DNA of 64,000 nt from Bacteroidales bacterium. Lineage in GTDB: Bacteria; Bacteroidota; Bacteroidia; Bacteroidales; NBLH01. Made by a program: the position numbers and the translations under genes. The stretch lies in contig JAFGWC010000004.1 of assembly GCA_016937695.1 (NCBI GenBank), positions 28,167 to 92,166 of the forward strand, written 5' to 3'. Positions 27,015-36,067 of the stretch are shown here, piece by piece. Under the pieces are notes generated by a model. That model did not search any database, was not told the origin of the DNA, and saw only the letters and a program-made list of their open reading frames with translations. Position 1 is the stretch's first letter, and the number at the start of each line of letters is the position of its first letter.

Positions 27015-27046
27015 TTTGAAAAACAAGCATATACTTAGTACTTTTG
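27015..27046 (+). promoter_or_regulatory. Strong Bacteroidota-type promoter of the sulfate assimilation operon
   Basis: TTTG at 27015-27018, 20 bases, then TACTTTTG at 27039-27046 is a full match to the TTTG-N19/21-TAnnTTTG consensus. Transcription should begin near 27053, 17 bases before the ATG at 27070. Confidence 0.7.
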
Positions 27047-27069
27047 CACAAATTTTTTAAAAGATAATT

Positions 27070-28164
27070 ATGCAGAAAATAATAAGTGGTATTCAGCAAA
27101 TAGGAGTTGGAATTCCAAATGTTCATGAAGCTTGGGATTGGTATTTAAAAAATTTCAATATGGACATACCAGCTTTCGATGCAGAAGGTTGGGCCGAATT
27201 GATGTTGCCATATACTGGAAATAAACCTCAGGAGCGTCATGCAATATTAGCACTTAATATGAAAGGCGGAGGTGGTTTTGAAATTTGGCAATATAAAAGT
27301 AGAACACCCGAAAAAGCAAATTTTGAAATTAAACTTGGCGATTTAGGGATTTTCGCAGTCAAAATAAAAACTGCAGATATTGAAAAAACTTATAATAAGT
27401 TTAAAGAAGACAATCTTCAAATTATCGGTGAAATTAAAAAAGATGCTAATAACAAAAAGTTTTTCTTTGTTAAGGATTTATATGGAAATGTTTTTCAAAT
27501 GGTTGAAAATAATATGTGGTTTTCAACTAATGAAGCGTTAACTGGAGGTGTCGAAGGTGCAATTATTGGAGTAACAGATATTGAAAAATCAATAAGATTT
27601 TATAGCGAGATATTAGATTATAATGAAGTTTTGTACGATACAAACGGTAAATTTGATGATTTAACTGCGCTTTCTGGTGGAACAGATACTTTTAGAAGAG
27701 CATTAATCACTCATAAAGAACCAAGAAAAGGAGCTTTTAATAAATTGTTTGGCAATAGCACAATTGAATTGGTTCAAGTTACAAGCAGAAAAGCAGAAAA
27801 AATATTTAAAGACAGATTTTGGGGAGATTTGGGTTTCATTCATTTATGTTTTGATATTGGCGGAATGGATATTTTTAGAGAACAATGTAAAACTTTTGGT
27901 CATCCTTTCACTGTGGACAGCCGTAGGCCAAACGGAACAGAAGCTGAAGTCTTTGACATGGGTGAAGCTTCAGGCGATTTTGCATATATTGAAGATCCGG
28001 ACGGAACTTTAATAGAACTTGTTGAAGCTCACCGAATTCCACTTGTAAAAAAGATTGGTTGGGAATTAAACTTAAACAAAAGAGACAGAGCAAAAGCACT
28101 TCCAAACTGGATGGTAAAGATGTTATCTCTAAAAAGAGTTAAAGAGGTGAAAATCAGCAAATAA
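27070..28164 (+). CDS. Tandem VOC (glyoxalase/dioxygenase fold) protein heading the cys operon
   Basis: The 364-residue protein has two vicinal-oxygen-chelate units. One is about 5-150 (QQIGVGIPNVHEAWDWYLKNF, GGGFEIWQYKSR, FVKDLYGNVFQMVE). The second is about 155-335 (GAIIGVTDIEKSIRFYSEILDY, FIHLCFDIGG, YIEDPDGTLIELVEAH). The second unit keeps a likely metal set (Glu of STIELVQV, His of FIHLCFD, Glu of GTLIELVE), so it may be an iron- or zinc-dependent enzyme. The first lacks an obvious His. The layout resembles extradiol-type dioxygenases, but I cannot name a substrate. It starts just after the operon promoter and ends 12 bases before cysH. A role in sulfur supply is possible by position only. 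Confidence 0.72.
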   Translation: MQKIISGIQQIGVGIPNVHEAWDWYLKNFNMDIPAFDAEGWAELMLPYTGNKPQERHAILALNMKGGGGFEIWQYKSRTPEKANFEIKLGDLGIFAVKIKTADIEKTYNKFKEDNLQIIGEIKKDANNKKFFFVKDLYGNVFQMVENNMWFSTNEALTGGVEGAIIGVTDIEKSIRFYSEILDYNEVLYDTNGKFDDLTALSGGTDTFRRALITHKEPRKGAFNKLFGNSTIELVQVTSRKAEKIFKDRFWGDLGFIHLCFDIGGMDIFREQCKTFGHPFTVDSRRPNGTEAEVFDMGEASGDFAYIEDPDGTLIELVEAHRIPLVKKIGWELNLNKRDRAKALPNWMVKMLSLKRVKEVKISK

Positions 28165-28176
28165 CAAATATAAATA

Positions 28177-28920
28177 ATGATAGAAGAACTAACTAAAGAA
28201 ATAAGCGAGAAATCTATAGTAGAGCAGTTAAAATATCTAAGTGATAAGTTTAAAGGTAAAATTGCTTTTTCTACAAGTTTTGGACAGGAAGATCAAGTAA
28301 TTACTGATATTATCTTCAAAAACGATATTGATATTGAAGTGTTTACACTTGACACAGGACGCTTTTTTGAAGAAACATATAAAGTCTGGAATAAAACAAT
28401 CGAAAAATACAATAAGAAAATCACAGTATATTTTCCTGATAAAGAGGAAGTTGAAAGATTAGTTTCAGAAAAAGGACCATATAGTTTTTATGAATCTATC
28501 GAAAATAGGAAAGAATGCTGTAATATTAGAAAAGTTAATCCTTTGAAAAGAGCACTTGGAAATGTTGATTTGTGGATAACAGGATTACGTGCAGAACAAT
28601 CAGAAGCTCGTCTAGAACTTGAATATTTTAGTTTTGAAGAAAGTTTTAAACTTACTAAATTTAATCCATTAAAAGATTGGACGATATCAGAAGTTGTTGA
28701 ATATCTGAAAGTTAATTCTGTGCCTTATAATATTTTACATGATAAAGGTTTTATTAGTATTGGTTGTTCGCCCTGTACAAGAGCAATTAAAGAAGGTGAA
28801 GATATACGAGCCGGAAGATGGTGGTGGGAAGATAAATCGAAAAAAGAATGTGGATTACATGATACTTCCTCAAATAATATAGAATTAGAAAATATTACGA
28901 ATAATATTAAAAAAATTTAA
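28177..28920 (+). CDS. cysH: Assimilatory adenylyl-sulfate (APS/PAPS) reductase with [4Fe-4S] cysteines
   Basis: This 247-residue PP-loop enzyme reduces activated sulfate to sulfite using thioredoxin. The PP-loop is in KIAFSTSFGQEDQVITDI, followed by TLDTGRFFEETY and WITGLRAEQSEAR. The cluster cysteines KECCNIRKV and IGCSPCTRAI are both present; the CC...CxxC set marks the iron-sulfur form, which normally uses APS rather than PAPS. The C-terminus (RWWWEDKSKKECGLH) carries the catalytic Cys of the KECG(L/I)H tail. It is cytosolic. It sits between the VOC gene and cysD in the operon. The absence of a cysC gene beside it agrees with direct use of APS. Confidence 0.93.
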   Translation: MIEELTKEISEKSIVEQLKYLSDKFKGKIAFSTSFGQEDQVITDIIFKNDIDIEVFTLDTGRFFEETYKVWNKTIEKYNKKITVYFPDKEEVERLVSEKGPYSFYESIENRKECCNIRKVNPLKRALGNVDLWITGLRAEQSEARLELEYFSFEESFKLTKFNPLKDWTISEVVEYLKVNSVPYNILHDKGFISIGCSPCTRAIKEGEDIRAGRWWWEDKSKKECGLHDTSSNNIELENITNNIKKI

Positions 28921-29054
28921 ATGTTAACAAGTGTTTAAATAGGCTGAAAATTATTTAATGATAGAAACAACATTAAAATAACTACTTTCGGACTGAAAAA
29001 TCACTAGAAAATGTTTTAGTTTAAATATCGCAAAAATAAAATAAATTAATATAT

Positions 29055-29963
29055 ATGAACAACAAGATTGTTATAAACCATCTTAGAGAATTAGAGTCAG
29101 AATCTATACATGTGATACGCGAAGTAGCAGCACAGTTTGAAACTCCGGCTTTATTATTTTCAGGAGGAAAAGATTCAATTGTTATGTTTCATCTTGCAAG
29201 AAAAGCGTTTTATCCGGCTAAAGTACCTTTTCCTTTGTTACATATCGATACAGGACATAATTTTGAAGAAACAATAAGTTTTAGAGATCGTTTGGCTAAA
29301 GAAACAGGAACCGAGCTTATTGTAAAATATGTGCAGGACACAATTGATAAAGGCCGAGCTGTTGAAGAAACAGGAGTTAATGCAAGTCGAAATCTTTTGC
29401 AGACAATTACCTTATTAGATGCTATTGAAGATTTAAAACTTGATGCCGCAATGGGCGGCGGACGTAGAGATGAAGAAAAAGCAAGAGCAAAAGAACGTTT
29501 TTTCTCTCATCGAGATGATTTTGGACAGTGGGATCCGAAAAATCAAAGACCTGAACTTTGGACTTTATATAACGGCAAGAAAAAAATGGGCGAACATTTC
29601 AGAATTTTCCCAATTAGTAACTGGACTGAAATGGATGTTTGGCAATATATTTATATGGAAAATATTGATATTCCAAGCCTGTATTTTACACATAAAAGAA
29701 AAGTGTTTAAAAGAGATGGCGCATGGATGGCTACTGCATCATTTATGAAACTTAAAGAAGATGAAGTAGTTGTAGAAAAAGATGTTCGTTGCCGTACTAT
29801 TGGTGATATTACAAACACTGGCGTTACTTTATCAAAAGCAAATAAACTTGAAGATATTATTGCCGAAGTTGCTGCTACCCGTACTACAGAGCGTGGCGAT
29901 AGAGCAGATGATAAAAGATCAGAAGCGGCAATGGAAGACAGAAAAAAAGAAGGATACTTTTAA
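29055..29963 (+). CDS. cysD: Sulfate adenylyltransferase subunit 2
   Basis: The 302-residue ATP sulfurylase catalytic subunit makes APS from sulfate and ATP, driven by CysN GTPase. The PP-loop LFSGGKDSIVMFHLARKAF, LHIDTGHNFEETI, MGGGRRDEEKARAKERFFS and FPISNWTEMDVWQYI are all typical, and the C-terminus ends in EAAMEDRKKEGYF as in other CysD. A 134-base spacer after cysH and a 140-base spacer before cysN are longer than usual for this operon, so internal promoters are possible. Confidence 0.96.
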   Translation: MNNKIVINHLRELESESIHVIREVAAQFETPALLFSGGKDSIVMFHLARKAFYPAKVPFPLLHIDTGHNFEETISFRDRLAKETGTELIVKYVQDTIDKGRAVEETGVNASRNLLQTITLLDAIEDLKLDAAMGGGRRDEEKARAKERFFSHRDDFGQWDPKNQRPELWTLYNGKKKMGEHFRIFPISNWTEMDVWQYIYMENIDIPSLYFTHKRKVFKRDGAWMATASFMKLKEDEVVVEKDVRCRTIGDITNTGVTLSKANKLEDIIAEVAATRTTERGDRADDKRSEAAMEDRKKEGYF

Positions 29964-30103
29964 TTTTATATCATAAAATAAAGTATTTAAATGATTTTTT
30001 ATAGTTTAAAGATATCAATTATAAATTAGCGTATTGAACTGACAATTAACAATTTATAATTTTCAATTTATAATTTAAAATCACCCTTTGGGTAAAAAAT
30101 ATC

Positions 30104-31375
30104 ATGGAAGAAAAAAATAAAGGATATTTAGATATGGAACTTTTACGTTTTACTACTGCAGGTAGCGTAGATGACGGAAAAAGTACACTTATTGGCAGAT
30201 TATTGTACGATAGCAAAGCAATTTTCGAAGATCAAATGGAAGCGATTGAGAGAAGCAGTAAGAAAAAGGGAGAAGAGCATGTTAATTTAGCACTTTTAAC
30301 AGATGGCTTAAGAGCTGAAAGAGAACAAGGCATTACAATTGATGTTGCATATAGATATTTTGCAACGCCTAAAAGAAAATTTATTATTGCAGATACTCCC
30401 GGGCACATTCAATACACCAGAAATATGGTAACTGGTGCATCAACTGCAAACTTGGCAATTATTCTTATTGATGCAAGAAATGGAGTTATTGAACAAACAT
30501 TAAGACATTCATTTATAGCTTCTTTATTACGAATTCCGCATATAATTGTTTGTATTAATAAAATGGATTTAGTTGAATATAAAGAAGAAAGATACGAAGA
30601 AATTAAGCAACAGTTTATGACTTTTGCGCCAAAGCTTGATGTTCAGGATGTGAGATTTATTCCTATCAGTGCATTAAAGGGTGATAATATTGTTAATCGT
30701 TCTGAAAAAACTCCATGGTATAACGGTGCAACTTTACTTTATACCCTTGAAAATGTATATATTGGCAGCGACCAAAACCATATTGATGGTAGATTTCCTG
30801 TTCAATACGTTGTGAGACCTCAAAGTGCTGAATTTCACGACTATAGAGGTTATGCGGGAAAAATTGAAGGAGGAATTTTTAATGTTGGAGATAAAGTTTC
30901 AGTATTACCATCAGGTTTAAGCAGTAAAATTAAATCAATCGACCTTTTTAAAGAAACTTTGAAAACAGCTGCAAAACCTCAATCTGTTACTATTACTCTC
31001 GAAGATGAAATTGATATCAGCCGTGGAGATATGATTGTTAAACCGAACAGTTTTCCAAAGTCTTCGCAGGAAATTGAACTTATGGTTTGTTGGTTTAATG
31101 AAAAACCATTGATGCACAAAGGTAAATATTCTCTAAAACATACATCAAAAGATGTACGTTGCATGATTACCGAAATAAATTACAAAGTAAATGTTGATAC
31201 TCTTGAAAGTGATTATGAGGATAAAAACATTGAAATGAATGATATAGCTAAAATTTCAATCAAAACTACTGCACCATTATTTTTTGATTCATACAGAAAA
31301 AATAGAAATACAGGAAGCTTAATTTTAATTGACGAAGCTACAAATGAAACTGTAGCAGCAGGAATGATAATTTAA
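30104..31375 (+). CDS. cysN: Sulfate adenylyltransferase subunit 1 (GTPase)
   Basis: The 423-residue translation-factor-type GTPase partners CysD. G1 is TAGSVDDGKSTLIGRLL, switch I ends in EREQGITIDVAYRYF, G3 is IADTPGHIQY, and G4 is CINKMDLVEY. Two beta-barrel domains follow (about 235-423). There is no C-terminal APS kinase domain: the protein ends after GSLILIDEATNETVAAGMII, so it is CysN alone and not the CysNC fusion. No separate cysC is in the window. Confidence 0.96.
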   Translation: MEEKNKGYLDMELLRFTTAGSVDDGKSTLIGRLLYDSKAIFEDQMEAIERSSKKKGEEHVNLALLTDGLRAEREQGITIDVAYRYFATPKRKFIIADTPGHIQYTRNMVTGASTANLAIILIDARNGVIEQTLRHSFIASLLRIPHIIVCINKMDLVEYKEERYEEIKQQFMTFAPKLDVQDVRFIPISALKGDNIVNRSEKTPWYNGATLLYTLENVYIGSDQNHIDGRFPVQYVVRPQSAEFHDYRGYAGKIEGGIFNVGDKVSVLPSGLSSKIKSIDLFKETLKTAAKPQSVTITLEDEIDISRGDMIVKPNSFPKSSQEIELMVCWFNEKPLMHKGKYSLKHTSKDVRCMITEINYKVNVDTLESDYEDKNIEMNDIAKISIKTTAPLFFDSYRKNRNTGSLILIDEATNETVAAGMII

Positions 31376-31416
31376 TTTTTTTTATAATATAAAAAACTTA
31401 AATTTGAAGCTTAGGT

Positions 31417-31448
31417 TAAAATCCATTTATAAATGTAAATGGATTTTA
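31417..31448. other. Perfect 13-bp hairpin between cysN and the SLC13 gene
   Basis: TAAAATCCATTTA (31417-31429) pairs with TAAATGGATTTTA (31436-31448) around a 6-base loop. No T-run follows, so it is more likely an RNA processing/stability element or partial attenuator inside the operon than a full terminator. Confidence 0.5.
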
Positions 31449-31489
31449 ATAAAACCATAAACCTTTAATAAATAAATGCTCATTATAAT

Positions 31490-33265
31490 ATGATTGACCA
31501 TAATGGAATATTAGTATTAGTTGTGATATTATTTATTTTGGTTTCATTATATTTCGAAATTGTAGGCCCTGGATTTACATTTGTAATAGCCTTGGCAATA
31601 CTAGCAACATTCAAAGTAATAACTCCGGCAGAATTACTTTCAGGATTTGCTAACGAGCAGATTATGAACATTATAATGCTGCTTTTAATAGGTGATGTTT
31701 TCAGGCGGACTTCTGTATTAGATATTTTTTTCGACAAGTTTTTTAAACATGCAAAATCGCCAAGACATTTCACATTTCGGATGATGATTGTTGTTGCTCC
31801 TTTATCTGCTTTTTTAAACAACACACCACTTGTCGCCATATTAATTCCCTACATTCATAATTGGGGAATTAAAAACAGAACTCACGTTTCAAAATTATTA
31901 ATGCCTTTATCATTTGCCGCAATTTTGGGAGGTAGTGCCACATTAATTGGTACTTCAACAAATATGATTGTTAATGGTCTTGTTGTTGATCAGCAAATTG
32001 TTCCAAACTTAAAACCATTAGAGATTTTTGATTTTGTGTATGTTGGTGTGCCAATGATAGTTATAGGGATTTTATACATGCTTTTTATAGGTATTAAATT
32101 ACTTCCTAAAATAGAACTTCCTGCTCTTGAAAGAGAAAATTCAAGAGATTATATATTTGAACTTCAAATAAAAGAAGGAAGTGATTTTGTTGGTGTTTCT
32201 CGTTCAAAAGTGCCTTTTTTAAAAAACGAAGGCTTTATTTTAATAGAAGTTTTTAGAAATGGTGTGTTTTATCATCAAATTGACAAAAATTATATTTTTG
32301 AAGCTGAAGATATTTTAATTTTTGCAGGAAATAAAGAAGGAATTGCCGACCTTGTAAATGCTGATAAAAGATGTGTAATTCCATCTGTTGGTATGTTTGC
32401 AAGAAAACATCAATCAGATATAGTTGAAATTGTTATTTCACATAAATCAGGCATGATTGGAAAACGAATTATGCATGAAAACTTTAGAGGAAAATATGAT
32501 GGAACTGTTATTGCAATTCACCGAAATGGTGAAAATATAATCGGACATATTGCTAATGCTGAATTAAGAGCAGGTGATGCTCTGCTGCTTATGGTAGGAA
32601 ATCAGTTTAAAAGACTCTCAAAAACAGCTAACGATTTTTATGTTATTTCAAAAATTAAGGAAATAAGACGTTTAGGAGTACTAAAAACTACCGCGCTTAT
32701 AGGAGGAATGCTTTTGGTTATTGCTCTTAACTTATTGGGAATGAGTACTTTATTTACAGGATTATTGGTTTTTTTAATAGTAACTCAGCTTCTCAAAATA
32801 GTTAGCCCAAAAGATTTGGCCCAAAGTGTAGATTATCAACTAGCACTTATTATAGCATTATCGCTTGCATTAGGAATGGCAATGATAAAAACCGGTGTTG
32901 CTGATATGCTTGCTAATGGTGTTTTGTTTGTATTTAAACCATTAGGGAAATATGGATTGTTGTTTGGTATATATCTTATTACTAGCTTAATGGCTGCTTT
33001 TATAACAAACAAAGCTGCTGTGGCAATTGCTTTTCCTATTTCTTTAAGTGTTGCTTTAAATTTGGGAGTTGATACAACACCTTTCGTGTTAGTAGTTGCA
33101 TTTGCTGCTGCCGCTAATTTTATGACACCAATTGGTTATCAAACAAATCTTATGATTTATGGACCTGGAGGTTATAAATTTAAAGACTTTTTAAGAGTAG
33201 GAACACCTTTAACAATTATTTATATGATTACTACTGTGGTGATATTAAGCTTTTTATATTTGTAG
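31490..33265 (+). CDS. SLC13/DASS-type permease with two RCK_C domains, probable sulfate transporter
   Basis: The 591-residue protein has an N-terminal membrane half (about 5-190) and a C-terminal membrane half (about 395-591), separated by two cytosolic RCK_C/TrkA_C domains (about 205-395; FVGVSRSKVPFL, EDILIFAGNKEG, HKSGMIGKRI, GDALLLMVGNQ). Substrate-loop signatures are present in both halves: FLNNTPLVAILIPY with GGSATLIGTSTNMIV, and NKAAVAIAFPISLS with NFMTPIGYQTNLMIYGPG. This architecture is typical of bacterial SLC13/SAC1-like sulfate transporters. Its place between cysN and cysQ supports sulfate as substrate. Its stop lies one base before the cysQ ATG. Confidence 0.88.
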   Translation: MIDHNGILVLVVILFILVSLYFEIVGPGFTFVIALAILATFKVITPAELLSGFANEQIMNIIMLLLIGDVFRRTSVLDIFFDKFFKHAKSPRHFTFRMMIVVAPLSAFLNNTPLVAILIPYIHNWGIKNRTHVSKLLMPLSFAAILGGSATLIGTSTNMIVNGLVVDQQIVPNLKPLEIFDFVYVGVPMIVIGILYMLFIGIKLLPKIELPALERENSRDYIFELQIKEGSDFVGVSRSKVPFLKNEGFILIEVFRNGVFYHQIDKNYIFEAEDILIFAGNKEGIADLVNADKRCVIPSVGMFARKHQSDIVEIVISHKSGMIGKRIMHENFRGKYDGTVIAIHRNGENIIGHIANAELRAGDALLLMVGNQFKRLSKTANDFYVISKIKEIRRLGVLKTTALIGGMLLVIALNLLGMSTLFTGLLVFLIVTQLLKIVSPKDLAQSVDYQLALIIALSLALGMAMIKTGVADMLANGVLFVFKPLGKYGLLFGIYLITSLMAAFITNKAAVAIAFPISLSVALNLGVDTTPFVLVVAFAAAANFMTPIGYQTNLMIYGPGGYKFKDFLRVGTPLTIIYMITTVVILSFLYL

Positions 33266-33266
33266 A

Positions 33267-34103
33267 ATGGAGAAAGAAATTAATGATAAACTGCTAAATA
33301 TAGCCATTTTAGCAGCTGTAAAAGCAGGAAAGGAAATACTTAATATATACAAAAGTGATAATTTTGAACTAAATTTTAAGCAAGACAATTCACCTTTAAC
33401 CATTGCTGATAAAAAAGCACACGAAATAATAAAGGATACTTTAATAAAAACTAATATTCCATTATTAAGCGAAGAAGGTTCTAAAATTGATTTTGAGAAA
33501 AGGCGAAATTGGAATTATTTGTGGATAGTAGATCCATTAGACGGAACAAAAGAATTTGTGAAAAAAAATGGTGAATTTACTGTAAATATTGCATTAATAT
33601 TTAATAATGAGGTAGTTATGGGTGTTGTTTATAGTCCTTGTTTAAAAAAACTTTATTTTAACCAAATAGATGGAAATGCTTTTTTAACAAATAACATAGA
33701 TGTAGATTTTAAAGAAAATGAACTTTTAAAATTTATATTTGAAAATAAAGAACAACTGCCAAAACAAAGAAATAAATCTTTAAAAGTTGTTGCAAGCAGA
33801 TCTCATCTTTCAAAAGAAACAAAAGAATATATTGATAATTTAAAAAGTCAGTATAATGATATTGAGATTGTAAATATTGGAAGTTCTTTAAAACTTTGTT
33901 TAATTGCAGAAGCAAGTGCAGATATTTACCCAAGATTTGCACCAACAATGGAGTGGGATACCGCTGCAGGTCATGCAATAATTAATGCTGCTGGTGGAAA
34001 TATTTTAAATTCAAAAACGAATGAAGAGCTTTTGTATAATAAAGAAAATTTATTAAATCCTTGGTTTATTGCAAAAATGAAAACAACGGATTTGAGCTCA
34101 TAA
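33267..34103 (+). CDS. cysQ: 3'(2'),5'-bisphosphate nucleotidase
   Basis: The 278-residue protein belongs to the lithium-sensitive inositol-monophosphatase-like superfamily. Metal-binding motifs are DNSPLTIADKKAH, LLSEEGSK, the core WIVDPLDGTKEFVKKNGEFTVNIAL, and EWDTAAGHAII near the C-terminus. CysQ removes 3'-phosphoadenosine 5'-phosphate (PAP) and may lower PAPS. It starts one base after the SLC13 stop, indicating tight coupling, and is the last gene of the operon. Its presence with an APS-type CysH is notable, because APS reduction itself releases AMP, not PAP. Confidence 0.93.
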   Translation: MEKEINDKLLNIAILAAVKAGKEILNIYKSDNFELNFKQDNSPLTIADKKAHEIIKDTLIKTNIPLLSEEGSKIDFEKRRNWNYLWIVDPLDGTKEFVKKNGEFTVNIALIFNNEVVMGVVYSPCLKKLYFNQIDGNAFLTNNIDVDFKENELLKFIFENKEQLPKQRNKSLKVVASRSHLSKETKEYIDNLKSQYNDIEIVNIGSSLKLCLIAEASADIYPRFAPTMEWDTAAGHAIINAAGGNILNSKTNEELLYNKENLLNPWFIAKMKTTDLSS

Positions 34104-34231
34104 AGTTAAAAATGGGAAAATATATTTTAAAAGATGTTCAAGATACTTTTTTGTTTATAACTTACATATAATTATTTTACATCTTTGCAAAATATGATAA
34201 TTAATCTATTAAAATTTATAAACTATTGAAA

Positions 34232-35554
34232 ATGGACAAAAAATTTTACTTTGAGTGCAGAACTTGTGGTCATAAAATTGAAGGTTTCGAAGAATGGTTC
34301 TCTAATAATCAATCTTGTCCTAAATGTGGCGATCATAAAATAAACACAGTTTATTCAACAAATCAAAATGATATAAAAAAACTTATTAGTCCTGATGCAA
34401 AACCAGAGAGTTTATGGCATTATTTTGATTTTCTTCCTTTAAATAATAAAGAAAATATCGTAACAGAAGGCGAAGGAATTGCACCGATTGAAAGATGGGG
34501 CTTTTTAGAAGAATTTGCAAAAAGGAAATACAATCTTGAATTAGAAATATACGTAAATAGAAATGATAAAAGTTTTGCTACAGGAACTTTTAAAGACAAA
34601 GGTGCAGCATTAGCAGCCAGTGTACTAAAAGAGCATGGGATTAAAGAATATGTTGTTGCAAGTACCGGAAATACTGCAACTGCGTTTGCTCATTATCTTG
34701 CAAAAGCAGGGATATCTTGTTCTATTTTTGTGCCTTACGATTCTCTTGCAGACAGTGAAGCCCACATTGGAACATATGGTCAGAAATTGTTCAGAGTAAA
34801 GGGTGATTACGCAATGGCTAAAAGAATTGCTGCTGAATACTCAAAAAAATATGGAATCTTAATGACTGGTGGAAATCTAGATCCATTAAGATTAGAGGCG
34901 AAAAAAACTCAAGTGTATGAAATGTTAAGAGTTATTGGCAAAATACCAGATGTTTATATTCAAGCCTTAAGCGGCGGAACCGGACCATTTGCAGTTGAAA
35001 AAGCTATAAAAGATTTAAAAATTACAGGTTTAGTTGAAAAAATGCCAAGATTTCTATTATCTCAAGGCGATAGATGTGCGCCTCAGGCTCATGCTTGGGA
35101 AAAGGCTAAAAATGAAGGTTTCCCTGAAGGATTTGAAAAAACATATCCTGTTTATGATAATCCTGAAACTTTAATTCCAACAATAGCAACCGGCGATCCA
35201 AAAATGTATCCATTAATGGCACCTCTTGTAAAAAGCACTGGTGGAGAAATATTTGAAGTAAATGAAGAACATGCTGTAAATATTGCCAGACTTGTTGGTT
35301 ATGAGAGAGTTATAAAAATTGGACCTGCATCTGGTGCTGGTTTATTAGGTCTTTTTGAAGCACTTAAGCGAGGATATATAAAAAATGGAGAAACTATTTT
35401 TCTTAATATGGGCGAAAGTGCAAACCGTGCTTTAGATTTTATGAAGGAAGTTGCATACACAACATCAGAAGTAGATTCTGTTGACCAATGTAAAAGATTT
35501 GACAGAGAAAATTACAAAAAAGAGCTTTGGGATTTTTTTGACAACAATTATTAA
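34232..35554 (+). CDS. thrC: Threonine synthase-like PLP enzyme with N-terminal zinc ribbon
   Basis: About 440 residues from ATG 34232; a TTG at 34226 would add two residues and is less likely. An N-terminal zinc ribbon (CRTCGH...CPKCGD) precedes a fold-type II PLP domain. The cofactor Lys is in GTFKDKGAALAASV, and the substrate loop is VASTGNTATAFAHYLAKAG. LSGGTGPFAVEKA and LNMGESANRALDF follow. This is the short threonine synthase class, which forms threonine from O-phosphohomoserine. The sequence is divergent enough that another beta-eliminating PLP enzyme (for example a cysteate or diaminopropionate enzyme) cannot be excluded. No thrA or thrB is adjacent. Confidence 0.72.
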   Translation: MDKKFYFECRTCGHKIEGFEEWFSNNQSCPKCGDHKINTVYSTNQNDIKKLISPDAKPESLWHYFDFLPLNNKENIVTEGEGIAPIERWGFLEEFAKRKYNLELEIYVNRNDKSFATGTFKDKGAALAASVLKEHGIKEYVVASTGNTATAFAHYLAKAGISCSIFVPYDSLADSEAHIGTYGQKLFRVKGDYAMAKRIAAEYSKKYGILMTGGNLDPLRLEAKKTQVYEMLRVIGKIPDVYIQALSGGTGPFAVEKAIKDLKITGLVEKMPRFLLSQGDRCAPQAHAWEKAKNEGFPEGFEKTYPVYDNPETLIPTIATGDPKMYPLMAPLVKSTGGEIFEVNEEHAVNIARLVGYERVIKIGPASGAGLLGLFEALKRGYIKNGETIFLNMGESANRALDFMKEVAYTTSEVDSVDQCKRFDRENYKKELWDFFDNNY

Positions 35555-35614
35555 TCAAAAATTATTTTAGCTATATTTGTACATGAATATTAATTTCATT
35601 AATCATACTGAAAA

Positions 35615-36043
35615 GTGAAAATTGCAGTAGATTTTGACGGAACAATTGTTGAACATCGTTATCCTAGGATAGGAAAAGTAATGCCTTTTGCATTTGAAAC
35701 ATTAAAAGCTTTGCAAAAAGAACAATACGAAATAATATTATGGACTTTTAGAGCAGGGAAAGAGCTTACAGAAGCAGTTGAGTTTTGTAAACAAAATGGT
35801 GTGGAGTTTTATGCAGTAAACAATAGTTATCCTGAAGAAATTTATACAGAAAATATTAGTAGAAAAATTTATGCAGATATTTACATTGATGATAGAAATG
35901 TTGCCGGTTTTCCCGGATGGTCAAATATCTGGCAAATTATTAAAAGTGGGAATGCTTTAAATAGTGAAATGTTTTATAAAACAATAATAGATGATAAAAT
36001 TGAATTGTCATTTATGAAAAAAATAATAAAGCTGATAAGTTAA
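35615..36043 (+). CDS. HAD-superfamily hydrolase-like protein (BT0820 type)
   Basis: The 142-residue minimal HAD fold starts at GTG 35615, because the upstream ATG at 35583 is out of frame and the fold begins right at KIAVDFDGTIVEH. The nucleophile DFDGT, then IILWTFRAGKEL (motif II, Thr instead of Ser) and IYADIYIDDRNVAG (motif IV acidic pair) are present. Small HADs of this kind in Bacteroidota resemble BT0820, whose substrate is not established. A perfect TATATTTG -7 box at 35572-35579 precedes it, but no -33 box at proper spacing is seen. ssb begins 24 bases after its stop. Confidence 0.78.
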   Translation: MKIAVDFDGTIVEHRYPRIGKVMPFAFETLKALQKEQYEIILWTFRAGKELTEAVEFCKQNGVEFYAVNNSYPEEIYTENISRKIYADIYIDDRNVAGFPGWSNIWQIIKSGNALNSEMFYKTIIDDKIELSFMKKIIKLIS

Positions 36044-36067
36044 ATATAAACCTAAAAATTAAACACT

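Noticed and set aside
30031..30095. AT-rich tract with repeated AATTTATAATTT words before cysN
   Set aside because: It looks like low-complexity intergenic DNA; CCCTTTGGG is a short palindrome without a T-run, too weak to call a terminator.
34226..34231. TTG start for the threonine synthase-like gene
   Set aside because: An ATG lies two codons later at 34232 and immediately precedes the zinc-ribbon region, so it is the more likely start.
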